From Fuerstiella sp. (lineage in GTDB: Bacteria; Planctomycetota; Planctomycetia; Planctomycetales; Planctomycetaceae), in assembly GCA_022447225.1 (NCBI GenBank), contig JAKVAZ010000003.1, positions 124,001-188,000 on the forward strand: a DNA stretch of 64,000 nt. The letters are read 5' to 3'. Shown in pieces: positions 1-7,961 of this stretch. The notes below the pieces were generated by a model, which was given only the letters and a program-made list of their open reading frames with translations, was not told the DNA's origin and made no database searches. Made by a program: the position numbers and the translations under genes. Numbering within the stretch: the stretch's first letter is position 1; every line of letters begins with the position of its first letter.

Positions 1-1
1 T

Positions 2-142
2 GTGCAGGAGGTCACATTCCTTCCTCAGGCAACTACGAACATAAGTGAAACGGACCAGGCTTCGTTCGAGAAATTTATTGATCTGTTAAACGACTGCGAT
101 GACGTACAGGACGTTTACCACAATGCCGTCCTGCCGGAATAG
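2..142 (+). CDS. YebC/PmpR-family regulator, C-terminal fragment
   Basis: This is the last 46 codons and TAG stop of a gene that begins upstream of the window. Reading from base 2, the residues EVTFLPQ are followed by an acidic helix ending DCDDVQDVYHNAVLPE. That tail is the signature of the YebC/PmpR/TACO1 family, whose members end in a DDVQxVYHN motif. The family binds DNA or acts on translation of polyproline-type stretches. I see no overlap with the next gene, which starts 137 bp later. The assignment rests on the tail only, so the subgroup cannot be decided. Confidence 0.8.
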   Translation: MQEVTFLPQATTNISETDQASFEKFIDLLNDCDDVQDVYHNAVLPE

Positions 143-279
143 AACACAAAGTATTTAGGTCTGCTGGACATTCCTTTGTGACTCTTCGACACAGTGTATG
201 ATCGAAACGTGGTTGTGTCGTCTGCGGGATACGCCATAGAATGTCTCAGCAACTCGGTCTATGATCAGGCGTATGAACG

Positions 280-2769
280 ATGACACACCGCTGTTTCAGG
301 AGTCTGTTGTTGTGCGAGGCTGCACTGTCTGCCGTCGTTGTCCTGCAGTTCAGCTGTTCTTGCACAGCCGAGGATCCTGTTGTATCAGACACTGAGACCA
401 CACAGGGGTTTCGCAAAAACGTCCTGCCGATTCTGAAAGAGAACTGTTTTGAGTGTCACAGTCATGACACGAAGCAGGCGCGCGGCGGACTGGTGCTTGA
501 TTCCCGCAGTGGCTGGGTCAAAGGTGGTGAGTCGGGTCCGGCGATCGTCCCTGGTCGCCCGGATGAGAGTCTGCTGATCCAGGCCGTTCGGTACGAACAC
601 CTCGAGATGCCGCCCACCGGAAAATTGCCCGACAGACTGATTCATCAGCTTGAACGCTGGGTGGCGGACGGAGCCCCTGATCCTCGTACTGCCACCTTGG
701 TAATGAGTGATAAAGGTATCGATATCGAAGCCGGTCGCCGGCACTGGGCGTTTCGTCCGGTGCGGGAGACAGCGTTGCCGGAAGTTCTCAGTGAATTCTG
801 GCCGTACAGCGATGTTGATCGCTACCTGTTGGCGAAGCTTGAGGAATCTCGTCTGTCTCCGGTCCAGGATGCTGATCGTTACACGTGGCTGCGGCGAGTC
901 AGTTTTGATCTGACGGGTCTGCCTCCAACAATTGAGCAGATCCGTGAATTCGAAGTCGATTCGTCTCTCCCGGCGCGTGAGGCGATTGTTGACAGATTGC
1001 TAGATTCCCGTGCGTTTGGCGAACGATGGGCGCGCCACTGGCTGGATCTGGTCGGCTACGCAGACCAGATCGGCACATCCAACAATATCTTTGCAGAACA
1101 CGCCTGGCGATATCGTGACTACGTGATCGATGCGTTTAATAATGACAAACCATTCGATCAGTTCATCCGTGAACAGATTGCCGGCGACCTTGACTGTCAT
1201 GAAAACATCGAGGAGCAGGTGGCCAGCCAGGTGGCCACGGGATTTCTGGTACTGGGTGACATGGATGTCGTCGAAGCGGACAAGGAAAAGATGCTGGTTG
1301 ATATCATCGATGAGCAGCTTAACAAAGTCGGTAAGGCCTTCCTTGGCCTGACCCTGGAATGTGCACGATGTCACGATCACAAATTCGATCCGGTTTCGCA
1401 GCGTGACTACTATGCCATGGCTGGTTTCTTTTACGGAACCTCTTCTGTCTATAAAACGGATCGCGGAGTCTGGAGTGACCTGAATGTTTCCGAACTGCCG
1501 GAAACAGATGCTCAGCGGTCCAGACGCGAACAGCGGGCCGGAAAACATCAGGAACAACTTGCACAGTGGCAACAGGAACGTGAACAGATCCAGGATCGCA
1601 GAGCGGAACTGGATGAACTGGTGAAGAAGACGCAGCTTGCCGAAACCGAACGCCAAAAGCTGGAAGAGCAGCGGGACGTGGCAGGAAAAAAAATCGGAAT
1701 CCTGAACAAAAAGATCATGCACGGCGAATTTTTCGCACCGGTGGTACCACGAACATACGCGGTTCGGGATGGCGAAGATCCGAAGGACATGAGAATCACG
1801 ATTCGGGGCAATCCCCGTGCACTGGGAGATCTGGTACCTCGAGGGTTCCTGAGTGTGGTATCAGACAAGCCACCTGCGATAACCCAAGGTCAAAGTGGTC
1901 GGCGGCAATTGGCGGTGTGGGTCAGCAGTAGTAAGAATCCTTTGACAGCTCGTGTTGCTGTGAATCGGATCTGGCAGAAACTGTTCGGGGAAGGACTCGT
2001 GCGTTCCGTGGACTATTTCGGCCTCCCCGGAGACAGACCGTCTCATCCGGAATTACTTGATCATCTGGCACTCGGATTCATTCGTAATGGATGGTCTCAA
2101 AAGAAGTTGATTCGTCACCTGGTGCTGAGTCGAGCTTACGGAATGGACAGCGCACACGACAGCGTTTGCTATTCTGTTGATCCGGATAACCGATTACTGT
2201 GGAGGATGAATCGATTCCGACTGGACGCTGAAGCTCTGCGTGATGCCATGATTGCGGCAACAGGCCGACTGATTCCTTCCGGTGGCGGCCCGGCGATGCC
2301 GCTGGAATATCCTGATAACGTTGGGGGACTTAGTCCCACAGATGTGAATCCTCCTCACTTCAGGCTCGCCAAATGGCGGCCTGATCAGGAATTTCGGCGT
2401 ACCATTTATCTTCCAGTCATTCGGTCGGCAGCACAACCTGGTCCGGCAACACTGAGAAATGTGTTTGATTTTGCCCAGCCTTCAGAGTTCACGGGGCGGC
2501 GGACTGTTACGGCTGTCCCGACTCAGGCGCTGTTTTTAATGAACAGTCCCGTGGTCAAAAAACACGCAGCGGCACTTGCGGAACGCATCAATGAGCAGGA
2601 CGATGAGTTCGGCCGACTTCAACTGCTCTGGCTGACACTGCTGAACCGTCCGATCACAGAACCGGAACAGCGGGAGAGCCAGGGGTTTCTTGAGGCAGCC
2701 GGAGAAGCGGCATTGGTTGAATTGTGTCACGCACTATTGGCCAGCAACGAATTTTTGATGAGGCTTTGA
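280..2769 (+). CDS. Planctomycete cytochrome-type DUF1549/DUF1553 protein (PSCyt1-PSCyt2-PSD1)
   Basis: An exported 829-residue protein with a hydrophobic N-terminus (about residues 8-30). The PSCyt1 region follows, with a CxxCH haem-type motif at C56-H60. Next comes a DUF1549 (PSCyt2) region around residues 175-390, which carries a second CxxCH at C361-H365 followed by DHKFDPVSQRDYY. A charged coiled coil spans about 410-480, and DUF1553 (PSD1) fills the C-terminal half, ending FLMRL. The length and order match the large planctomycete paralogue family. The family's biochemical role is not established; electron transfer coupled to periplasmic polysaccharide breakdown is often suggested. A DUF1501 gene follows on the same strand after 105 bp, the usual partner. 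Confidence 0.93.
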   Translation: MTHRCFRSLLLCEAALSAVVVLQFSCSCTAEDPVVSDTETTQGFRKNVLPILKENCFECHSHDTKQARGGLVLDSRSGWVKGGESGPAIVPGRPDESLLIQAVRYEHLEMPPTGKLPDRLIHQLERWVADGAPDPRTATLVMSDKGIDIEAGRRHWAFRPVRETALPEVLSEFWPYSDVDRYLLAKLEESRLSPVQDADRYTWLRRVSFDLTGLPPTIEQIREFEVDSSLPAREAIVDRLLDSRAFGERWARHWLDLVGYADQIGTSNNIFAEHAWRYRDYVIDAFNNDKPFDQFIREQIAGDLDCHENIEEQVASQVATGFLVLGDMDVVEADKEKMLVDIIDEQLNKVGKAFLGLTLECARCHDHKFDPVSQRDYYAMAGFFYGTSSVYKTDRGVWSDLNVSELPETDAQRSRREQRAGKHQEQLAQWQQEREQIQDRRAELDELVKKTQLAETERQKLEEQRDVAGKKIGILNKKIMHGEFFAPVVPRTYAVRDGEDPKDMRITIRGNPRALGDLVPRGFLSVVSDKPPAITQGQSGRRQLAVWVSSSKNPLTARVAVNRIWQKLFGEGLVRSVDYFGLPGDRPSHPELLDHLALGFIRNGWSQKKLIRHLVLSRAYGMDSAHDSVCYSVDPDNRLLWRMNRFRLDAEALRDAMIAATGRLIPSGGGPAMPLEYPDNVGGLSPTDVNPPHFRLAKWRPDQEFRRTIYLPVIRSAAQPGPATLRNVFDFAQPSEFTGRRTVTAVPTQALFLMNSPVVKKHAAALAERINEQDDEFGRLQLLWLTLLNRPITEPEQRESQGFLEAAGEAALVELCHALLASNEFLMRL

Positions 2770-2874
2770 ATTGGCCGGCGCGATAACAGCCTGCACTCAG
2801 GCAGGAGGATGGCCCCGTGAGGCGATTGTTTTGAATGAGCGAAGTCACTGTCTTTCCTGTGGGAAATTCAAAAT

Positions 2875-4287
2875 ATGATGATGTCACAGTTTTCCCGGCA
2901 ACGATTTTTGCAAACTGCGGCGTGTGGCTTTGGCGGAATGGCACTCCGCGGGCTGCTGAGTCAGTCGGCGCATGCGGCAAATCCGCTCGCGGTCCGTGCG
3001 CCGCACGTTTCTCCGCAGGCCAAGCGAATGATTTTTGTCTTTCTGTCCGGGGGGCCCTCGCAGGGAGACCTTTTTGCTCCAAAGGCAGAAATCACAAAAA
3101 GGCACGGTGCTGCGATTGAGTCACCCGTGGGCGACGATGGGCAGGTTCGAGTGGGCGTCGATCAGTTTCTCCCCATGGCCCCCGTATCTCCGGTGCGTCC
3201 ACGTGGACAGTCGGGAATGATGATGTCGGATTTGTTACCGTCTCTGGCGGGTGTCGCTGATGAATTATGTCTGTTGCGGGCGATGGTTGCGGATAACAAA
3301 GCTCACGCTGCGGCAGCTCTGCAGTTCCACACGGGGCACGTTGCCGAAGCACGCCCCTCGATGGGTGCCTGGCTGAGTTACGGGCTCGGAACTGAAAATC
3401 AAAGTTTGCCGGGTTTTATCACCATTCATCCTCCGCAAGACGGACGGGTTCACGGTGCAGGATTCCTTCCGGCGATTCATCAGGGAACGCCGCTTCGCGT
3501 ACCACACAGCGACGGCGACGCCGTGATTGATAATCTTCGCGATCCCGATGCCGGCCCGTCTGTACAGCGTCGCCGTCTCGATTTTCTCCAGCGGGCCAAT
3601 CGACGTCTGTTGGCCCGCGTTAAAATGGACTCACAGATGGAAGGAATCATTGAGTCGTTCGAACTGGCTTTCCGCATGCAGGCAGAAACACCGGAGCTTG
3701 TTGATCTTTCTGATGCATCCAAAGAAACTCAGAACATGTACGGCATTGACGAAAGCGCGAGCGACGTGAATGGCCGGGCCTGTCTGATGGCTCGTCGGCT
3801 GAGTGAGGCGGGTGTTCGATATGTCCAGGTAACGATTGGTGGCTGGGATCACCACAGCAATATGCGTAAAAACCTGACAAACTCCTGTGCAGGTGCTGAC
3901 AAACCGATTGCCGGGTTGATTCAGGATCTGAAACAGCGCGGGCTGCTGGACGATACATTGGTGATGGTGTCCGGTGAATTTGGACGTACGTACTGGAGCC
4001 AGGACCTTACCGGCACCAATCCACTGGAGGCTCACGGCAGAGAGCATCAGCAGGAGAGCTTCTGCACACTACTGGCAGGTGCAGGTGTCAAATCAGGTTT
4101 TGTGTACGGCGAAACTGATGACTTCGGTTACAAACCGATCCGGGGTCGTGTGCATCTGCATGACCTGCACGCCACACTCCAGTACTTACTGGGAATCGAC
4201 CACGAACGGCTGACCTACCCGCACGTCGGACGGAATTTCCGGCTAACCGATGTGTACGGCCGAGTGGTGCATGAGATCCTGGCGTAG
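2875..4287 (+). CDS. DUF1501 domain-containing exported protein
   Basis: 470 residues. The N-terminus has an RQRFLQ stretch before a small-residue hydrophobic segment and an AHAAN cleavage-like site, resembling the Tat leaders usual in this family. The body has the DUF1501 hallmarks: RMIFVFLSGGPSQ, a central GVRYVQVTIGGWDHH and a late VMVSGEFGRTYW followed by GREHQQESFCTLLAGAGVKSG. DUF1501 folds like alkaline phosphatases and sulfatases, but no reaction is proven. It lies just after the DUF1549/DUF1553 gene, the conserved pairing in Planctomycetota, so the two probably act together in the periplasm. Three ATG codons lie close together at the start; the first is used here. Confidence 0.92.
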   Translation: MMMSQFSRQRFLQTAACGFGGMALRGLLSQSAHAANPLAVRAPHVSPQAKRMIFVFLSGGPSQGDLFAPKAEITKRHGAAIESPVGDDGQVRVGVDQFLPMAPVSPVRPRGQSGMMMSDLLPSLAGVADELCLLRAMVADNKAHAAAALQFHTGHVAEARPSMGAWLSYGLGTENQSLPGFITIHPPQDGRVHGAGFLPAIHQGTPLRVPHSDGDAVIDNLRDPDAGPSVQRRRLDFLQRANRRLLARVKMDSQMEGIIESFELAFRMQAETPELVDLSDASKETQNMYGIDESASDVNGRACLMARRLSEAGVRYVQVTIGGWDHHSNMRKNLTNSCAGADKPIAGLIQDLKQRGLLDDTLVMVSGEFGRTYWSQDLTGTNPLEAHGREHQQESFCTLLAGAGVKSGFVYGETDDFGYKPIRGRVHLHDLHATLQYLLGIDHERLTYPHVGRNFRLTDVYGRVVHEILA

Positions 4288-4386
4288 ACAACGTGCTGTG
4301 TCCTCGTGTTTAGGTTGACAGGCTTCCTGCACACGTGGCACTTCGAAAATCCGGTGCCCTGCTGCAGTATTTTTCTGTAGGAGACG

Positions 4387-4409
4387 CACCGGGTCGCTCC
4401 GGTGATTTT
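4387..4409 (+). terminator. Possible intrinsic terminator after the DUF1501 gene
   Basis: CACCGG and CCGGTG form a perfect 6-bp stem with a 6-nt loop, followed by ATTTTGG. It sits about 100 bp downstream of the DUF1501 stop codon and is the only terminator-like structure seen between that gene and the convergent SDR gene. The stem and T-run are short, so the call is tentative. Confidence 0.35.
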
Positions 4410-4569
4410 GGTATCTTCTGTCTGAACCGAAACGCGATTCCCGCGAATTACAGCGATGCCGTTAATTCAGGTTCAGTGGTGTCCACTCGTGGTCGCGTTA
4501 ACGAAAGCTGTCAAACTTCACTCTGGTAAAAGCGTTTGCGAGGCCGGAGTCATTCCATATCCAACAACG

Positions 4570-5328
4570 CTATGGCAGCGTCACACGTCCACCACTGGCC
4601 ACCAGGGTCTGGCCGGTCATAAAACTGGAACGCTCTGACAGCAGGTACAGAACCAGGTCAGCAATTTCATCGGATTTTCCAATGCGTTTCATCGGAGTGG
4701 TTTCGATCAGGTCGTCCAGAGCGGCCTGATCGACATCGGCCAGGATTTCGGTATCGATGAGTCCGGGGGCGACGGCGTTGATCCGGACGTTGTCTCCGGC
4801 AAGAGCGACTCCGAGACTCTTTGTCAGGGCAACCACGCCTGCTTTGCTGACGGAATAAGCGATTGACATTGGCCGAGGGGCTAAACCGGCAATTGAGGAA
4901 ATGTTGACAATGCGCCCAAATCCTCGCTCAATCATGGCCTCTTTGACCGCCCAGATGGTCAGGTAACATCCCGTCAGGTTCACGTCGAGCATCCGCTGCC
5001 AGACTTTCTGAGGAGTCTGGTCATGTGGAACAAAGTCGAACACGCCTGCGTTGTTTACGAGAAGTTCGACAGGACCGAGTTGTTTTTCGACCTGTCCGAT
5101 CATCATTTGGACCTGTTCAGGTGAGGAAACATCGGCCCTGCAGGAGATTGCCTGGCCGCCGGCTGATTCAATCTGATCTACGACCCCCCGGGCGGCGGCC
5201 TCATTCGAAATGAAGTTCACTGCCACTTTCGCGCCGGCGGCAGCCAGCTGCAAACAGCAGGAACGTCCAATGCCTCGGGAACCGCCGGTGACCAGTGCCG
5301 TACGATTCTGTAATTCTAAATCATTCAT
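4570..5328 (-). CDS. SDR family NAD(P)-dependent oxidoreductase, FabG-like
   Basis: A 252-residue classical short-chain dehydrogenase. The cofactor motif TGGSRGIG is near residue 15, NNAG near residue 91, and the catalytic Ser-Tyr-Lys set is seen as NISSIAG followed by YSVSK. The C-terminus has the usual PMKRIGKSDEIADLVLYLLSE and FMTGQTLVASGG. The closest familiar enzyme is 3-oxoacyl-ACP reductase, but many sugar and alcohol dehydrogenases share this architecture and the substrate cannot be read from sequence. The gene starts 21 nt after the acetamidase/formamidase stop on the same strand, so the two are probably cotranscribed. I would not name it fabG, since no fatty-acid genes are nearby. 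Confidence 0.9.
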   Translation of the reverse strand: MNDLELQNRTALVTGGSRGIGRSCCLQLAAAGAKVAVNFISNEAAARGVVDQIESAGGQAISCRADVSSPEQVQMMIGQVEKQLGPVELLVNNAGVFDFVPHDQTPQKVWQRMLDVNLTGCYLTIWAVKEAMIERGFGRIVNISSIAGLAPRPMSIAYSVSKAGVVALTKSLGVALAGDNVRINAVAPGLIDTEILADVDQAALDDLIETTPMKRIGKSDEIADLVLYLLSERSSFMTGQTLVASGGRVTLP

Positions 5329-5349
5329 CAGTGCACTCGAATTCAGCTG

Positions 5350-6237
5350 TCAGGAACAGGCCAGATACGATTTTTTAATTTTGGCAGCGACGGTACCGAT
5401 GGCGTAGTAGCCCACCGAAATCTCTCCGGCGTGTGTCAGCAGATCGTAGGCTCGCCAGCGGTCCCAGCCATAGTCGGATTCCATCCAGAGAATCAGCCAG
5501 GAGTAGGCCTGGGCGATGGATCGTTCCATTGGACAGCCGGTGGCGATGGTCATGATTTCGTCCGGAGACTCAATTCGCGGTCCGGGGATACTGGTATGTT
5601 TGATCAGGTTAACGGTGATCGTGGTGTGTGCCGGCATCTCCAGACCACTGGCGGAAAGCTCGCCATGTCCCATTGCGGCGTGAGCGTCCCCGAGATACAG
5701 ATAAGCTCCCTCCACGTAAATCGGCAAACAAACAGTATTGCCAGGTGCTGTTTCGATAATATCCATGTTTCCACCATGGGGGCCGGCAGGGCCGGTGGTG
5801 GGTACGCCGTTGTCCGGAGCCGTACCAATGCATCCGAGCATCGGGCGATACGGGATTGTGATTTCATCACTCCAGTGAATCAGACCATCTTCGATCGGGC
5901 AGACGTGTGTGCCGTGGGGGCAGTCATTGCCCAGCCACTGAGCCAGCTGGTTGGGATCGCTGGTGCGTGTCGCGCATTGTCCGATGGCGGGCTGGATGTC
6001 GTCAATGGTCACCGCCAGGGTATCCCCCGGCTCTGCACCATCAACGAAAATCGGCCCGGTCTGAGGGTTTCCATACGGTTTTTTTGTTTTGTCCCGTCGG
6101 TCGTCGTTGGTACGGACCTGTCCGGAAAAGGCATCTTCCGATTCAACGAGTACCGTTTCACCGGGCTGGATTCTCAGCCGAGGTTCATTATGGCGACTAA
6201 ATTCGTAATACAATGGTCCCAGTGGAAGGCGTTGCAT
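5350..6237 (-). CDS. Acetamidase/formamidase family protein
   Basis: 295 residues with the FmdA_AmdA family pattern: an N-terminal PGETVLVESEDAFSGQV, then NPQTGPIFVDGAEPGDTLAV, MLGCIGTAP, a GGNMD segment and YLGDAHAAMGHGELS. These motifs line the metal-dependent amidase site in characterised members, which hydrolyse formamide or short-chain amides to the acid and ammonia. The length is typical and no signal peptide is visible, so it is probably cytoplasmic. It is the first gene of a two-gene minus-strand unit with the SDR downstream. Whether it acts on formamide, acetamide or another amide is not decidable here. Confidence 0.9.
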   Translation of the reverse strand: MQRLPLGPLYYEFSRHNEPRLRIQPGETVLVESEDAFSGQVRTNDDRRDKTKKPYGNPQTGPIFVDGAEPGDTLAVTIDDIQPAIGQCATRTSDPNQLAQWLGNDCPHGTHVCPIEDGLIHWSDEITIPYRPMLGCIGTAPDNGVPTTGPAGPHGGNMDIIETAPGNTVCLPIYVEGAYLYLGDAHAAMGHGELSASGLEMPAHTTITVNLIKHTSIPGPRIESPDEIMTIATGCPMERSIAQAYSWLILWMESDYGWDRWRAYDLLTHAGEISVGYYAIGTVAAKIKKSYLACS

Positions 6238-6818
6238 TGTGGTCCTCGACTACCGGCCTGTTTCAGTTAGAACACGGCACATCCTGTCGCGGAATGAACC
6301 GAAAGGCAAGGGATCACGTGATCAACGGGCAACGTGCTGCTGACTGCGGGAAGTTTCCTGTTTCACCTGCTGGAAATGCACGGTTGCCGGTGTTGTCAGG
6401 CACAGCGTAGTGGGTGTGACTCAGAGTTGTGTGGCTCTTCCGGTCCTGCCATCAATCGTTTTGTTGTGGGATATTTATTCACAAAAGACGTTGTGAATTC
6501 GGAACGTGCGAATCAACCAGTCCGGTTTGTTCGGCCATCAGGGGGACGGGATGATCGACGTTACCGGCTCATCGCGTAAAACTTACGCAGTTTCAGTCCG
6601 TAATGAACTCCTGGGTTTTATCGATCTGTCGCCAATTGTGGTGTTCAAAGATTATTTGTTAACGGAGCCGTCTGCTTTGTGTTAACCGGGGTTTGAACGT
6701 TTGAGGCCGTTGTGGGTGATACGCAGCTGATTGACTTCAGTCAGCTGCCAGATTCGCCAGGCCTGCATGAACGCCGGTGATCGGCGCGGTCGTGTACCCG
6801 TCTGATTATCCCCGGGTG
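6238..6818. other. Intergenic region with one hairpin, no gene seen
   Basis: Between the divergent-side start of the amidase gene and the stop of the Gfo/Idh-like gene, 581 bp. Short open frames on the plus strand here overlap the amidase 5' end and have no recognisable content. The only structure seen is a perfect inverted repeat GCAGCTGA/TCAGCTGC at 6723-6748. Confidence 0.5.
6723..6748 (-). terminator. Hairpin downstream of the Gfo/Idh-like gene
   Basis: GCAGCTGA and TCAGCTGC are perfect 8-bp arms around a 10-nt loop. The hairpin lies about 70 bp past the stop of the minus-strand Gfo/Idh-like gene, the last gene of its run. No T-tract follows in the minus direction, so it may be an mRNA 3' stabiliser rather than an intrinsic terminator. 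Confidence 0.35.
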
Positions 6819-7916
6819 CTATCCAAATTTTTTCCGGAACAGAGTGGTATCCCTGTGTTTCAGATTGGGGACGTCGACTGGTGCTTCCCAGTCAATCGGG
6901 ACCTGATCGAGCCGCGTGAGTTTTCCTTCGTTTTCAAGGATTGACCAAAAACCTGCCATGTAGGTTTTGTGCTTGTGTTCGATTTGTTCGAGGGATTGAG
7001 AAGGTGCGTTGCCGCGTGCCAGTGATTCAAACTCCCAGAGGGTCGGTGCCCACAGGTGAGTCTTGTCATACGGGTAGCCGGTACCGAGATCGATCTGAAA
7101 GCCTTTGCCACCGATTTCTTCCTGAGTATGTATTCGGATTCCTCCCAGCCCGAATGAACCCAGGTGCAGGGTTCCCATAAATGTTCGCCCGTCAGGCGCC
7201 TGATGCTCGTATGTGACGACGGCCGGAGAACTATGCCAGTTCTTCGCCTGTTGGGCGACCGAGATAACAGGGTTCCCTGCTTCAGCAATGGTCCGGCAAA
7301 TGACGTAGACACCGTGAATTCCGTGAGTGGAATAGTCGTCAGAGGCATTGGTTGCGTTGTAGCAGGTAATTGTTTTTCCTTGGCTCCACGTTTTCGCCTG
7401 AACGATCGGATGGGTGTGTTCAAACGATGAAGGCACGAGGATGGGGGCTCCGTGTTTACGCGCCATCTCAGTCATTTTTTTACCCCGGGCAACCGTGTTG
7501 GCGAACGGTCTGTTGATAAGGTTGGGCAAACCTGCTTCGAGATAGGGTTCGTGGATGATGTGGTTCCACGGGTTGTTGTAGTATCCCCCCGAAATGATCG
7601 CGTCGACTTTACCGAGCATGTCGTCGAAGTTTTTTACAGCAGTTGCGCTGTAACCTTTTGCGAATCCCGCCGAAATGTTTGGGTCGATATCCCAGCAGTG
7701 AGTGATCCGCATACCGGTGAACGGCTTAAGGAGCGGAGCCCAGATTCCCATGTGGGAATAGACCTGCAGATTCATCACCCCAACACGGAGTTCGTCGCTC
7801 CGGTGTTTAAGGACCGAGGCTGACGGCATTCCGACAGCACTGCTGAGTCCGAGTGCTCCCAGTGTTGTGGAGCCGGCAAGAAAACTGCGACGGCTGGAAT
7901 CTGATGAAGAGCTCAC
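6819..7916 (-). CDS. Gfo/Idh/MocA-like protein with Tat signal
   Basis: 365 residues starting with a Tat leader: SSRRSFLAGS followed by a hydrophobic stretch and an A-x-A-like site near residue 33. The mature part resembles an NAD(P)-binding Gfo/Idh/MocA oxidoreductase: a beta strand LRVGVMNLQ, the DIDPN and DAIISGGYYNN segments in place of the usual site, then LPNLINRPFANTVARGKKM at the position of the EKP loop. The canonical EKP is replaced by NRP and the glycine motif is degenerate, so redox activity is doubtful. It is the third gene of a minus-strand run, 45 nt after the secreted propeller gene. It may be a divergent, possibly non-catalytic member exported to the periplasm. Confidence 0.72.
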   Translation of the reverse strand: MSSSSDSSRRSFLAGSTTLGALGLSSAVGMPSASVLKHRSDELRVGVMNLQVYSHMGIWAPLLKPFTGMRITHCWDIDPNISAGFAKGYSATAVKNFDDMLGKVDAIISGGYYNNPWNHIIHEPYLEAGLPNLINRPFANTVARGKKMTEMARKHGAPILVPSSFEHTHPIVQAKTWSQGKTITCYNATNASDDYSTHGIHGVYVICRTIAEAGNPVISVAQQAKNWHSSPAVVTYEHQAPDGRTFMGTLHLGSFGLGGIRIHTQEEIGGKGFQIDLGTGYPYDKTHLWAPTLWEFESLARGNAPSQSLEQIEHKHKTYMAGFWSILENEGKLTRLDQVPIDWEAPVDVPNLKHRDTTLFRKKFG

Positions 7917-7961
7917 AGAATAATACTTTCTTGTGCCGTTAATTGCGGGAGCCGGCAGCTT

